A DNA stretch of 64,000 nt from UBA10649 sp963700255 (GCA_963700255.1 CAVOWW010000038.1:17917-81916), one strand, 5' to 3'. Counted from the first letter of the stretch, positions 20,792-29,919 are shown. Notes: a model not told the origin generated them from the sequence alone. Numbers and translations are program-made.

Positions 20792-22264
20792 GTGGTCGTG
20801 ACGCTCTCCCCTCCGGTCCGGAAGCCGCGCACCTACCAGGTGCGCACGTACGGCTGCCAGATGAACGTGCACGACTCCGAGCGGCTGTCCGGCCTGCTGG
20901 AGGATGCCGGGTACGTCGCCGCCGAGGAGGGCTCGACCGCAGACGTGGTGGTGTTCAACACGTGTGCCGTCCGCGAGAACGCCGACAACCGGCTCTACGG
21001 CAACCTCAGCCACCTGGTGCCGGTGAAGGCGAGCCACCCCGGCATGCAGATCGCCGTGGGCGGCTGCCTCGCCCAGAAGGACCAGGGTGACATCCTCGCC
21101 AAGGCGCCCTGGGTCGACGTCGTCTTCGGGACGCACAACATCGGATCCCTGCCCGTCCTGCTCGAGCGTGCGCGCATCGCACAGGAGGCGCAGGTCGAGA
21201 TCAAGGAGTCCCTGGAGGTCTTCCCGTCGACTCTCCCCACGAAGCGCGACAGCGCCTACGCGGCCTGGGTGTCGGTGAGCGTGGGCTGCAACAACACCTG
21301 CACGTTCTGCATCGTGCCCGCGCTGCGCGGCAAGGAGAAGGACCGGCGCCCGGGCGACATCCTGGGCGAGATCCGGGCCCTCGTCGACGAGGGCGTCCTC
21401 GAGATCACGCTGCTCGGGCAGAACGTGAATGCGTACGGATCGGAGTTCGGCGACCGCGAGGCGTTCTCGAAGCTGCTGCGCGCCTGCGGGGAGGTCGACG
21501 GCCTCGAGCGCGTGCGGTTCACGAGCCCGCATCCGCGGGACTTCACCGACGACGTCATCGCAGCGATGGCCGAGACACCGAACGTCATGCCGCAGCTGCA
21601 CATGCCGCTCCAGTCGGGAGCCGACGCCGTCCTGCAGCGGATGCGTCGCTCGTACCGGCAGGACCGCTACCTCGGCATCATCGAGCGGGTGCGGGCTGCC
21701 ATGCCGGAGGCGGCCATCACGACCGACATCATCGTCGGATTCCCGGGGGAGACGGAGGACGACTTCCTGCAGACGCTCCATGTCGTCCGTGAGGCACGGT
21801 TCGCCGGTGCTTTCACGTTCCAGTACTCGAAGCGCCCCGGGACGCCGGCGGCGACCATGGCCGACCAGGTTCCCCATGCCGTCGTCCAGGAGCGGTACGA
21901 GCGGCTGGTGGAGCTCGTCAACGACGTGTCCTGGGCCGAGAACCTCTCGCAGGCGGGCCGCGTGCTCGACGTGCTGGTGGCCGAGGGGGAGGGCCGCAAG
22001 GACGAGCAGACCCATCGACTGTCCGGACGTGCACCCGACAACAGGCTGGTGCATGTGGCCGTCGACCCGAGCGTGGGCGTGCCACGACCGGGTGACGTGG
22101 TCACGGCCGAGGTGACGCACGCGGCGCCGCACCACCTCGTGGCGGACCGCGTGCTCGCGGTGCGCCGCACCCGCGCGGGCGATGCTGCGGAGCGGTCTCG
22201 AGCCACGTCCCCCGCCGACGGCGCGACGGGCGTCATGCTGGGCCTGCCGACCGTACGCGCGTGA
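20792..22264 (+). CDS. miaB: tRNA-2-methylthio-N6-dimethylallyladenosine synthase MiaB
   Basis: A 490-residue radical-SAM methylthiotransferase that adds the methylthio group to i6A37 of tRNA. It has the N-terminal UPF0004 domain (YGCQMNVHDSERL, FNTCAVRENA, VGGCLAQ), whose three cysteines hold the auxiliary cluster. The radical-SAM motif is CNNTCTFCIVP. A C-terminal TRAM domain follows (AGRVLDVLVAEGEG through GDVVTAEVTHAAPHHLVAD). The start could be GTG 20792 or GTG 20798. The last 4 bases overlap the miaA start. The enzyme acts just after MiaA on the same base. Confidence 0.97.
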   Translation: MVVTLSPPVRKPRTYQVRTYGCQMNVHDSERLSGLLEDAGYVAAEEGSTADVVVFNTCAVRENADNRLYGNLSHLVPVKASHPGMQIAVGGCLAQKDQGDILAKAPWVDVVFGTHNIGSLPVLLERARIAQEAQVEIKESLEVFPSTLPTKRDSAYAAWVSVSVGCNNTCTFCIVPALRGKEKDRRPGDILGEIRALVDEGVLEITLLGQNVNAYGSEFGDREAFSKLLRACGEVDGLERVRFTSPHPRDFTDDVIAAMAETPNVMPQLHMPLQSGADAVLQRMRRSYRQDRYLGIIERVRAAMPEAAITTDIIVGFPGETEDDFLQTLHVVREARFAGAFTFQYSKRPGTPAATMADQVPHAVVQERYERLVELVNDVSWAENLSQAGRVLDVLVAEGEGRKDEQTHRLSGRAPDNRLVHVAVDPSVGVPRPGDVVTAEVTHAAPHHLVADRVLAVRRTRAGDAAERSRATSPADGATGVMLGLPTVRA

Positions 22265-23182
22265 CCGCTCCGGTCCTGGCCATCGTCGGTCCGACGGCGA
22301 CCGGCAAGTCGGCCCTGGCCGTGGGGGTCGCCCACCGCCTCGGGCCACAGGCGGAGATCGTGGGCACCGACTCGATGCAGGTGTACCGGGGCATGGACAT
22401 CGGCACCGCGACGCCGACGCCCGCCGAGCGCGGTGGCGTGCCGCACCACCTGATGGACGTCTGGGACCCGTTGCACCCTGTGACCGTGGCGGAGTTCCAG
22501 GCGCAGGCGCGGGCGACCATCGAGGAGGTCCGCTCGCGTGGCGGGGTGCCGATCGTCGTGGGCGGAAGCGGCCTATACGTGTCGGCGGTGCTTGACGACC
22601 TGCGCTTCCCGGGCACGGATGCGGAGGTCCGGGCCAGGTGGGAGGCGGAGCTGGCGGACGTCGGTGCCGAGCGCCTTCATGTCCGCCTGGCCGAGGTCGA
22701 TCCTGCTGCGGCCGAGGCGATCCTGCCCACCAACGGCCGACGGATCGTGCGGGCGCTGGAGGTCATCGAGATCACCGGCGAGCCGTTCGTCGCGCGGCTG
22801 CCTGAGCCCACGGAGGTGCTCCCGTCCGTCCGCGTGGGCCTGGACATCCCACGGGACGCGCTCGACGACCGCATCGCGCAGCGCGTCGACCGGATGTGGC
22901 AGCTGGGGTTCGTCGACGAGGTGCGCGCGCTTGCCGCGCAGGGCCTGGCCGCCACGCCCACGGCGTCCCGGGCCCTGGGCTACCGGCAGGTGCTGTCCCT
23001 GCTCGACGGCGACATCACCGATCGGCAGGCGAGGCAGGAGACGGTGGACGCGACGCGCAGGTTCGCCCGGAGGCAGCAGCGGTGGTTCCGCCGGGACCCC
23101 CGCATCGTGTGGATCCGCTACGACAGCCCGACTGCCGTAGACGAGGCCCTCGCCGCATGGGAGATCGGGCACCGCGACGTAG
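22261..23182 (+). CDS. miaA: tRNA dimethylallyltransferase MiaA, 3' end obscured by a probable one-base error
   Basis: MiaA transfers the dimethylallyl group to A37 of tRNAs reading UNN codons. The P-loop is VGPTATGKSALAV, followed by the substrate motif GTDSMQVYRGMDIGTATPT, GGVPIVVGGSGLYV, and ATPTASRALGYRQVL. The GTG at 22261 overlaps the miaB stop. In the given frame there is no stop after the conserved end (RIVWIRYD), and translation would run on through antisense of the next gene into the glycosyltransferase, which is not credible. One surplus base between about 23145 and 23175 would bring the TAG at 23180-23182 into frame, giving 306 residues, normal for MiaA. I use that end. Confidence 0.85.
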
Positions 23183-23922
23183 TACTCGGTTCCGAGAAGC
23201 AGCGCCTGCAGGGGGCGAGGCAGCCGGGTCAGGACGGCGAGGGTGCGAGTCGTGCCGTCCGCCGCAGCCTGCGAGGAGTGCGCACGCAGCGAGGCCTCCT
23301 TGGCCGCCAGCTGGCCCCGCACGTCGACGCGATGCGTGATGTCCGCGCGTGGCGTCCACGCTGCGTCGAACTCCGCGGGCGAGAACTCCGAAGGCGTGAG
23401 CCGCAGGGCCGCGGCCAGATGCGCGGCGCGGGCGATGGGCTCACGGGGCAGCGTCGCCTCGAACACGCGGGGCGTCCTCGCGCACAGGGCCACCGCCGTG
23501 CGCACGGACCGATGCACCTGGAGGTGGTCGGGATGGCCGTAGCCACCGGAGGGGTCGTACCCGATGAGGACGTCCGCCTCCTCCTCATCGCAGATCGCCG
23601 CGATCCGCCTGGCGATCGTGAACCGCCCGACCTGCGCGAACCCGTCCGGCACGTCGCCATGCAGTCCCGAGTCCGGGTACCCCAGGGCGACGGTTCGAGC
23701 GACTCCCAGCGCGCGCGCGGAGGCCTCGACCTCCGCCCGGCGCGTTCCGGCGAGGTCGTCCCGGTACTCCTCGGACGTCAGCCCGGCGGCCCCGTCGGTC
23801 GCCACCACGAGGATCACGCGATGGCCCTCGCTCGTGGCGCGGGCCATCGTGCCGGCCGTCAGGAGCGCCTCGTCGTCGGGGTGGGCGTGCACGAACACCA
23901 GGGTGCGGGGCGTGCGGCTCAT
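23118..23922 (-). CDS. PIG-L/LmbE-family deacetylase, 3' end obscured by the same probable error
   Basis: A zinc-dependent N-acetyl deacetylase fold. The metal and catalytic motif is VFVHAHPDDEALLTAGTMA, with the second histidine motif in YGHPDHLQVHRSVRTA. In Actinomycetota such proteins include MshB and Mca of mycothiol metabolism, but the sequence does not decide between these and other amide hydrolases. The ATG at 23922 gives MSRTPRTLVF. As with miaA, no stop occurs in the given frame after the conserved GTEYYVAV. The same single surplus base proposed for miaA yields a TAG at 23120-23118 and 267 residues, so the two genes would be tail-to-tail with 65 bases of overlap. Confidence 0.78.
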
Positions 23923-23952
23923 GGGACGCATTGTGGCGTACGGTCGGCCACT

Positions 23953-25086
23953 GTGAGGATCGCCCACGTCAGTGACTGCTACGCCCCTCGCACGGGCGGC
24001 ATCGAGACGCAGGTGCGCGCGCTCGCCGGCCGGCAGGCGGCGCACGGCGACCAGGTGCGGGTCATCACCGCGACGCCCGGCCACGGGGACGTGTTCGCCG
24101 GGGACGACGTCGTCGACGGGCTGGTGGTCCATCGCGTCGCCGCGCACCTGCCGTTCGAGCTTCCCATCCATCCGCGGACGGTCACGGAGGTCGGGCGACT
24201 CCTCGACCGTCACCACGTGGACGTCGTCCACGTCCATGCGGGCGTGGTGTCGCCGTTCGCCTGGGGGGCGGTCCGGGCAGCCGCGCGTCGCCGCGTGCCG
24301 ACGCTCGTCACCGTCCACAGCGTGTGGGGACCGCTCGCACGCCCGGGATTCGGGCTGTCCGACGCGCTCGTGCGCTGGAGCAGGTGGGGGGTGACCCTGA
24401 GCGCCGTGAGCGAGGTCGCCGCCCGGCGCATCGCCGCGGCCGTCCCGAGGGCGGGGGAGGTCCTCGTGGTGCCGAACGGCATCGACCCGCAGGCGTGGTT
24501 GGTCGACCCGCGCGGCGCCGACCCCTCGCGACTGCGCATCGCGACCGTCATGCGCATGGCCCCCCGCAAGCGCACGCTCCCGCTGGTGCGCATCGTGGAG
24601 TCGGCAGCGGCCCAGCTGGCTCCGCAGGTGCGCGTGACGGCGACGCTGGTGGGGGACGGTCCGGAGCGGGCCCGAGCCGAGAAGTACGCGCTCGAGCACG
24701 GGCTCGGCGACGTCGTGCGCTTCACTGGTCGGCTCGACCCGGCTGGCATCCGGGAGGTCTTCGCCGAGTCGGACGTCTACCTCCAGCCGTCGGTGAAGGA
24801 GTCGTTCGGACTGGCGGCCCTCGAGGGACGGTCGGCCGGGCTTCCCGTGGTCGCGCGCAGCCAGACCGGGACGACGCAGTTCGTGCAGGACGGGGTGCAG
24901 GGACTGCTCGCCGACGACGACGCCGGACTCGTGCGCGCGCTCGTGCGGCTCGGACGCGACCGGGGGCTGCTGGAGCGACTCGCCCTCCACAACCGCACCA
25001 CTCCGCCTCAGGACTCGTGGCCGCACGTCCTCGAGATCGTCCGCGACGCCTACTCGCGTGCGGGGGTCACGTCCGACGGACGTTAG
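23953..25086 (+). CDS. GT4-family glycosyltransferase
   Basis: A 377-residue GT-B glycosyltransferase. The N-terminal acceptor domain begins VRIAHVSDCYAPRTGGIETQ, typical of GT4 enzymes. The C-terminal nucleotide-sugar domain carries VTATLVGDGPERARAEKYAL and the E-x7-E motif region VKESFGLAALEGRSAGLPVV. Likely roles are envelope glycolipid or mannoside synthesis; the donor cannot be told. The GTG at 23953 is divergent from the deacetylase by 30 bases, and dapF follows after 9 bases. The pairing of a deacetylase and a GT4 enzyme recalls MshB/MshA chemistry, but here they are divergent and the assignment would be guesswork. Confidence 0.85.
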   Translation: MRIAHVSDCYAPRTGGIETQVRALAGRQAAHGDQVRVITATPGHGDVFAGDDVVDGLVVHRVAAHLPFELPIHPRTVTEVGRLLDRHHVDVVHVHAGVVSPFAWGAVRAAARRRVPTLVTVHSVWGPLARPGFGLSDALVRWSRWGVTLSAVSEVAARRIAAAVPRAGEVLVVPNGIDPQAWLVDPRGADPSRLRIATVMRMAPRKRTLPLVRIVESAAAQLAPQVRVTATLVGDGPERARAEKYALEHGLGDVVRFTGRLDPAGIREVFAESDVYLQPSVKESFGLAALEGRSAGLPVVARSQTGTTQFVQDGVQGLLADDDAGLVRALVRLGRDRGLLERLALHNRTTPPQDSWPHVLEIVRDAYSRAGVTSDGR

Positions 25087-25095
25087 GCTCGGGGC

Positions 25096-25950
25096 ATGGC
25101 GAGACTCAACGAGGTGCCGTTCATCAAGGGCCACGGCACGGGCAACGACTTCGTCATCATCCCTGACATCGATGGCCATCTCGACCTCACGCCCGAGCAG
25201 GTGCGCTGGCTCTGCGACCGGCACGTGGGCATCGGCGGCAATGGCGTCCTCCGGGTCGTCCGAACGGAGCACGTGCCCGGCTTCGAGGACTTCGCTCCGG
25301 TGGCCGAGTTCTTCATGGACTACCGCAACTCCGACGGCTCGCTTGCGGAGATGTGCGGCAATGGCGCGCGCGTGTTCGTGCGGTACCTGGATGCAACCGG
25401 GCTCGTCACAGACAATGACGTCGTCATCGCCACGCGTGGCGGCCTGCGCAGCGTCACCATCAATCGCGACCGCACGATCACGATCGACATGGGCATGGCG
25501 TCGACGCCTCGTGCCCGGGCGCTGCCGCATGTGTCGGTCGGCGGGCGCTCATGGCCGGCTACGGGAGTCCTCGTGCCGAATCCTCATGCGGTCGTCTTCG
25601 TCGACGAGCTGGACGATGCCGGCGATCTCGTCGAGGCCCCCGACGTGGCGCCCGCCGACGTGTTCCCCGAGGGCGTGAACGTGGAGTTCGTCGTCGATCG
25701 CGGGGCGAACCACGTCGCGATGCGCGTGCATGAGCGCGGGGTGGGCGAGACCCTGTCGTGCGGCACCGGTGCGTGCGCGGTGGCCTGGGCCGCGCGTCGG
25801 CGTGGCGGCGAGGACGCTCCCGGGGAGACGACCTGGCAGGTGGACGTGCCGGGCGGCACCGTGCACGTGACCGAGACCGCCACCGGGTCCCTGCTGCTGA
25901 CGGGGCCGGCCGACCTCGTGGCCCGCGGAACGGTCCTCCTGCCCTTCTAG
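25096..25950 (+). CDS. dapF: Diaminopimelate epimerase
   Basis: A 284-residue DapF, which interconverts LL- and meso-diaminopimelate for peptidoglycan and lysine. The two catalytic cysteines lie in SLAEMCGNGARVFVRYL and LSCGTGACAVAW. The N-terminus FIKGHGTGNDFVIIPD is typical. One oddity is GIGGNGVLRVV where most actinobacterial relatives have G-x-G-A-D-G; other DapF proteins vary here, so activity is still expected. The stop codon shares the palindrome CTAG with the stop of the convergent LuxR-type gene. In most Actinomycetota dapF is followed directly by hflX, which here is 34 kb away. Confidence 0.96.
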   Translation: MARLNEVPFIKGHGTGNDFVIIPDIDGHLDLTPEQVRWLCDRHVGIGGNGVLRVVRTEHVPGFEDFAPVAEFFMDYRNSDGSLAEMCGNGARVFVRYLDATGLVTDNDVVIATRGGLRSVTINRDRTITIDMGMASTPRARALPHVSVGGRSWPATGVLVPNPHAVVFVDELDDAGDLVEAPDVAPADVFPEGVNVEFVVDRGANHVAMRVHERGVGETLSCGTGACAVAWAARRRGGEDAPGETTWQVDVPGGTVHVTETATGSLLLTGPADLVARGTVLLPF

Positions 25951-28571
25951 GCCTCGTTGCTCGACGCGATCCGGTGCGCGAGCGCCGAGCGGCCATGCAC
26001 TCCGAGCTTCCGGTAGACGCTGCTCAGGTGGTACTCGACGGTCCTGGGGGACAGGAACAGCGACTCCGCCACCTCGCGGTTGCTCCGTCCCGAGGCGACG
26101 GCCTCCGCCACCGCGCGCTCCTGGGCAGTCAGCGCCTCCAGGCCGTCTGACTCGTGCGGCTGTCCGCCGGCGGCACGGAGCTCGTGCTGCGTCCGACGCA
26201 GCCACGGTGCCGCGCCCAGATGGTCGAGCGTGCTCTGGGCCGCGAGCAGGCACGTGCGGGCGGCAGACCTCTGCCGGTCCCGGCGCAGGTGCTCGCCCAG
26301 CAGGAGCTGGGTCCGCGCCTCCTCGAACGGGTCACGTGCCTCCTGGTGGGCGGCCAGCGCCGTTCGCAGCAGCTCCTCGGCTGCCGACCCGCTGGCCACG
26401 AGCGCCTGCGCGCGCAGGTCGAAGGCCCGCGCCAGCGGATCGTCCATGGCTGCAAGGACGGGGCTCAGCAGGGCAGCGCGTTGGCGGGCCTCCTCCGTGC
26501 GACCCAGTCGGACGAGGGTCTCGACGAGGTCGACTCGGGCAGGCAGCACGGCATCGCGCAGGCCACGGCCCAGGAAGTGCACGTCTGCTGCGGCCACGAG
26601 CCCGACGACTGCGTCGTCGAGCCGCCCCTGCGCGAGGGCGTGCAGCCCGACGGCCCGGTCGAGGGTGGCGAGGCGACGTCGGTCGCCCATGCGCAGCGCC
26701 TGTCCTCGGAGGTGGGTCACCTCCGCTCTCAGGATGTCGTCGCGGCCCTGCAGGCCGGCGAGCTCCGCTGCGAGAGCGCCCATGCCCAGCTGGGCACCGG
26801 TCGCGCCGGTGACGGCTGCCAGCGGCCGGGCCGCGCCGAGGATGTCGATCGCCCGGGCCCAGTCTCCGGATGCGCGCGCCCGCCAGGCCCGGATGCCCTG
26901 CAGGCACGCGAGAGGTGCCGACCGGTCCCGCTGCCGCTGGGTCGCGACAAGGAGCCGGTTCGCGGCCTCCGGCGTCGTGTCCAGGAGGAGGTCGTCGAGG
27001 AACACGATGCTCAGCAGCCGGTCGAAGGTGATCGCGGTCGGGTCGACGTCAGTGGCCCGCTCGATCGCCTCGCGTCGCATCGCCGTCGCCGGTCCGACTT
27101 CGCCGGCCTGGAAGAGCCCGGCGGCCACCAGTGCAAGCCCGGCCCAGGCGGGCTCCACTCCGTCCTCGCTCGCGCCGAGGGTGCGCTCGACCTCGACGAA
27201 CTCGCGAGCCGCGCGCAGGCCCGCTTCGGTGTCGCCCAGGCTCCAGGCGTTCATCGCCGCATCCCACAGCAGCGCCCTCAGCGTCGCCGGGGCGGCGACG
27301 CGGGCGCGCCGGATCGTCGACCACTGGGCGGTGAGGGCGCTGTCCGGATCCGCCTCCGATCGCTGGAGGGTGCTGAGCCACTCGACCCATACTGCGCACT
27401 CCGTCTCCATCTGCTCGCCGGCCAGCAGGTCCAGCAGGGCGTCGGTGCCCGCGTAGTCCAGTCCGTTGGTGATGACCAGCTTCAGGCCGCTGAGAGCGCG
27501 TGAGATCCGTGCCGGCGACGTGGTGGAGAGCCGGGCCGCGGACTGCCAGGCGTCGCTGGCCACCGACAACTGGTCGAGCTCCTCGGCCCGTCGTGCCTGC
27601 GCCTCGATCGCGGCTGCCACCGCCTCATCGGCGGTCGCGACCGCGTGGACGAGGTGGTGGACCACGATGCGCGGCGGCAGGCTCAGCGCCGATGCCAGGC
27701 TGGCGGCCCGGGCGTGCCGCTCCTGCACCGTCGTGGCAGGGGTCCGGTGCAGCACCACGTCGCGCACGACGGCGTGGACGAACTCGGGAGTGACGTCGCT
27801 GGTGGTGACGGCCAGGCCCGCATCGACGACCGCGGCCAGGTCGGCGTGGTTCCACCCGGCGTCGTCACTCATCGCGGCGAGGAGGTCGTGGCGGGGGCCG
27901 ACTATGGCGAGGTCGATGGCGGCGGCACGTGCACCTGCCGAAAGCTCCTCGACGACGTGACCCCACGCCACGTCCAGCGCTGCCGGAACGGGCAGGTGGA
28001 CAGGCAGGGGGGCACGGCCGGATCGCTGGTCGACGGTGAGCAGGTGCGGCACCTCGCGCAGCGCCAGCGGGTTCCCGTCCAGCGCCTCGGCGAGCCGGTA
28101 CACGACCCCCGACGGGACTTCGGCACCGAGCTCGTCGCGCAGGATCGCCACAGCGTCGTCCGTCGTGAGGGAACCGAGGAGCAGGCGCGGCCACGCCGCC
28201 AGGGACCGCCGGATCGGGGAGGCCGGGCGGCTGGCGACCACGACGAGTGACGGCCGGGTCGCGAGCTCGTCGGCGAGGAGGACGAGATCGGCCAGCTGCG
28301 CCGGGTCGGCATCCTCTCCGTCGTCGAGGAGAACAGCCACCGGTGACCGATCCGCCATGAGTCGCCCACCCCGGAGGTCGCCCGCGCTCGTGACGGGCGC
28401 GGTCGTGACCGATGCCCCCCGCCGCTTCGCCCGCATGGCGAAGGTGGCCAGCAGGGCGGTGGTCCCCATCCCCGGATCCCCGACGACGAGAATCCGCCCG
28501 CTGTTCCCCGTGACGGCGGATTCCAGCAGGCGGTCCAGTTCCTCGAGTTCCGTGGACCGTCCCACGATCAC
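25947..28571 (-). CDS. Large ATP-binding LuxR-family (LAL-type) transcriptional regulator
   Basis: An 874-residue regulator. The N-terminus VIVGRSTELEELDRLLESAV precedes an AAA-type P-loop (VVGDPGMGTTALLATFA, residues about 30-46) with a hydrophobic Asp-Asp strand (VAVLLDDGED). A long helical TPR-like region follows. The C-terminal LuxR helix-turn-helix (residues about 810-870) shows LTAQERAVAEAVASGRSNRE and SPRTVEYHLSSVYRKLGV. Such MalT-like proteins are ATP-driven activators with unknown inducers. The GTG at 28571 starts just at the conserved VGR element. It is divergent from the repeat protein 135 bases away, which is the most likely target. Confidence 0.88.
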   Translation of the reverse strand: MIVGRSTELEELDRLLESAVTGNSGRILVVGDPGMGTTALLATFAMRAKRRGASVTTAPVTSAGDLRGGRLMADRSPVAVLLDDGEDADPAQLADLVLLADELATRPSLVVVASRPASPIRRSLAAWPRLLLGSLTTDDAVAILRDELGAEVPSGVVYRLAEALDGNPLALREVPHLLTVDQRSGRAPLPVHLPVPAALDVAWGHVVEELSAGARAAAIDLAIVGPRHDLLAAMSDDAGWNHADLAAVVDAGLAVTTSDVTPEFVHAVVRDVVLHRTPATTVQERHARAASLASALSLPPRIVVHHLVHAVATADEAVAAAIEAQARRAEELDQLSVASDAWQSAARLSTTSPARISRALSGLKLVITNGLDYAGTDALLDLLAGEQMETECAVWVEWLSTLQRSEADPDSALTAQWSTIRRARVAAPATLRALLWDAAMNAWSLGDTEAGLRAAREFVEVERTLGASEDGVEPAWAGLALVAAGLFQAGEVGPATAMRREAIERATDVDPTAITFDRLLSIVFLDDLLLDTTPEAANRLLVATQRQRDRSAPLACLQGIRAWRARASGDWARAIDILGAARPLAAVTGATGAQLGMGALAAELAGLQGRDDILRAEVTHLRGQALRMGDRRRLATLDRAVGLHALAQGRLDDAVVGLVAAADVHFLGRGLRDAVLPARVDLVETLVRLGRTEEARQRAALLSPVLAAMDDPLARAFDLRAQALVASGSAAEELLRTALAAHQEARDPFEEARTQLLLGEHLRRDRQRSAARTCLLAAQSTLDHLGAAPWLRRTQHELRAAGGQPHESDGLEALTAQERAVAEAVASGRSNREVAESLFLSPRTVEYHLSSVYRKLGVHGRSALAHRIASSNEA

Positions 28572-28706
28572 CCCCCATTGTCCCCTTCTGCGACGGCGCC
28601 CGGGCGAGTGCCGAAGGTCCTCGAACCCCGGTGTTTCCACGGATGCCCCGCGTCGACCGCGGCAGGAGAGTGGAGGTAGAGGAACGAACCCGAGGAGGGG
28701 ATCAGA

Positions 28707-29414
28707 ATGACGAGGACCGAGATCCAGAAGGCAGCATTCCCCCGGACGACGACTGGGGCAGCACCCCGGACAGGCGTAGCCCAGTACGCGACCCACACGT
28801 CGACCTACAGCCCGTCGAGGACGTCGACCTACCCGATCGGCCCGGCTCCTGCGACCGCCGGACCGTCCCACCGGACCGCCGTCATCGGGGCGACCGGACT
28901 CGCGCTGATCCTGGCCGCGACGGCGGGCATCGCGTTCGTCCGCTACCAGGACACCACCGCCCCGGCGGCGACCACGGTCCAGGCCGCCCAGCCGGTCGCC
29001 CAGAGCGTGTACGAGGCGCAGGTGCCGGCGGCGGCGCGGATCACCGTTCCGGCGAGCGTCGTGGCCCAGCAGGTCCCGCACGCTGCAGCATCGGCACTGG
29101 TTGCCGACAGCGTCTACGCAGCACAGGTGCCGGCAGCGGCGCGGATCACCGTTCCGGCGAGCGTCGTGGCCCAGCAGGTGCCGACCGCGCTGCCTGAGCT
29201 GACGGTCCCGCACGCGGCAGCTGCGGCCCAGGCCGCTGAGCTGGCGTCGGCCCCGCTCACCGTCCCGGCGAGCGTCGTGGCCCAGCAGGTGCCGCACGCG
29301 GCAGCCGCGGCTCTGAGGGCTGACAGCGTCTACGCCGAGCAGGTGCCGGCAGCAGCGCGGATCACCGTGCCGCAGAGCACGATCGACTCCCAGGTCCCGG
29401 AGGGCGCCCGTTGA
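28707..29414 (+). CDS. Membrane-anchored protein with extracytoplasmic Val-Pro-Ala repeats, unknown family
   Basis: A 235-residue protein that I do not recognise. Residues 1-56 are polar and rich in Thr, Ser, Pro and Tyr (ATHTSTYSPSRTSTYPIG). One membrane segment follows (AVIGATGLALILAATAGIAF). Residues about 95-235 consist of imperfect repeats built from SVYAAQVPAAARITVPASVV and AQQVPHAAA. There is no catalytic motif, cysteine or sorting signal. The ATG at 28707 has a strong ribosome binding site (gaggagggg), and a hairpin terminator follows at once, so it is a single-gene unit. The divergent LAL-type regulator probably controls it. The ordered repeats suggest a structural or binding role at the cell surface. 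Confidence 0.75.
   Translation: MTRTEIQKAAFPRTTTGAAPRTGVAQYATHTSTYSPSRTSTYPIGPAPATAGPSHRTAVIGATGLALILAATAGIAFVRYQDTTAPAATTVQAAQPVAQSVYEAQVPAAARITVPASVVAQQVPHAAASALVADSVYAAQVPAAARITVPASVVAQQVPTALPELTVPHAAAAAQAAELASAPLTVPASVVAQQVPHAAAAALRADSVYAEQVPAAARITVPQSTIDSQVPEGAR
29001..29411 (+). repeat. Tandem in-frame coding repeats
   Basis: Four partial copies of a 30-35-codon unit lie near 29003, 29106, 29245 and 29321. The best-kept cores are gcgcggatcaccgttccggc and gagcgtcgtggcccagcagg. The third copy has lost its first half and the fourth diverges at its end. Copies are similar in DNA as well as protein, which indicates recent duplication. Confidence 0.8.
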
Positions 29415-29434
29415 CGGGCGCGGAGCGGGAGGGT

Positions 29435-29455
29435 CGGGCGGCCATCGGCCGCCCG
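29435..29455 (+). terminator. Hairpin terminator after the repeat protein
   Basis: A perfect 9-bp stem, cgggcggcc and ggccgcccg, with the 3-base loop atc, begins 21 bases after the stop. It is followed by ggctcgctttg, with only a short T run. Confidence 0.7.
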
Positions 29456-29491
29456 GCTCGCTTTGTGCGGCCGTGTGCCACCCTGACTCCC

Positions 29492-29911
29492 GTGGAGATC
29501 GTGATGGGCAGCGGCGAGAGGCCGAACGACGCCGAGGAGCTGCGCTCCCTCCTGTACGCGTTCAACGAGGAGCGCACCGGGTACACCGACGGGCAGCCGC
29601 TGAACTGCTTCCTGCGGGACCCGGACGGGAGCCTGGCGGCCGGGCTGGACGGGTTCACCTGGGGTGGGTACGGCCGCATCGAGTACCTGTGGGTGGACGA
29701 GCAGCATCGGGGGCGCGGCCTCGGTCGCAGCCTGGTGGAGGCGGCGGCGGCCGAGGCTCGTCGCCGCGGCTGCCGCACGATCGTCCTCGACACCCACACG
29801 TTCCAGGCTCCGGGGTTCTACTCCGCCCTCGGCTTCGTCGAGGTGGGTCGTACGACGGGGACGCCGCGCGGGTACGACCAGGTGCTGATGCAGCTCGACC
29901 TCGATGCCTGA
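29492..29911 (+). CDS. GNAT-family N-acetyltransferase
   Basis: A 139-residue single-domain acetyltransferase. It has the acetyl-CoA-binding loop in VDEQHRGRGLGRSLVEAAAA and the terminal motif HTFQAPGFYSALGFVEVGR. The GTG at 29492 (VEIVMGSGERPNDAEE) is preferred, since the longer reading crosses the terminator hairpin at 29435-29455. Substrate unknown. It is convergent with the long minus-strand betaine operon, ending 8 bases from the homocysteine methyltransferase gene. Confidence 0.82.
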   Translation: MEIVMGSGERPNDAEELRSLLYAFNEERTGYTDGQPLNCFLRDPDGSLAAGLDGFTWGGYGRIEYLWVDEQHRGRGLGRSLVEAAAAEARRRGCRTIVLDTHTFQAPGFYSALGFVEVGRTTGTPRGYDQVLMQLDLDA

Positions 29912-29919
29912 GCGTCCGG

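Noticed and set aside
22261..25086. A single 941-residue MiaA-glycosyltransferase fusion
   Set aside because: The middle third is antisense to a clear LmbE-family gene and has no sense of its own; the glycosyltransferase has its own GTG start at 23953, and a one-base error explains the missing stop.
23118..25086. Mycothiol biosynthesis pair MshB/MshA
   Set aside because: The families fit loosely, but the genes are divergent and no residue decides specificity, so only general family names are given.
29001..29411. CRISPR array or noncoding tandem repeat
   Set aside because: The repeats are in frame within a protein with a good start site, have no unique spacers, and vary as protein repeats do.
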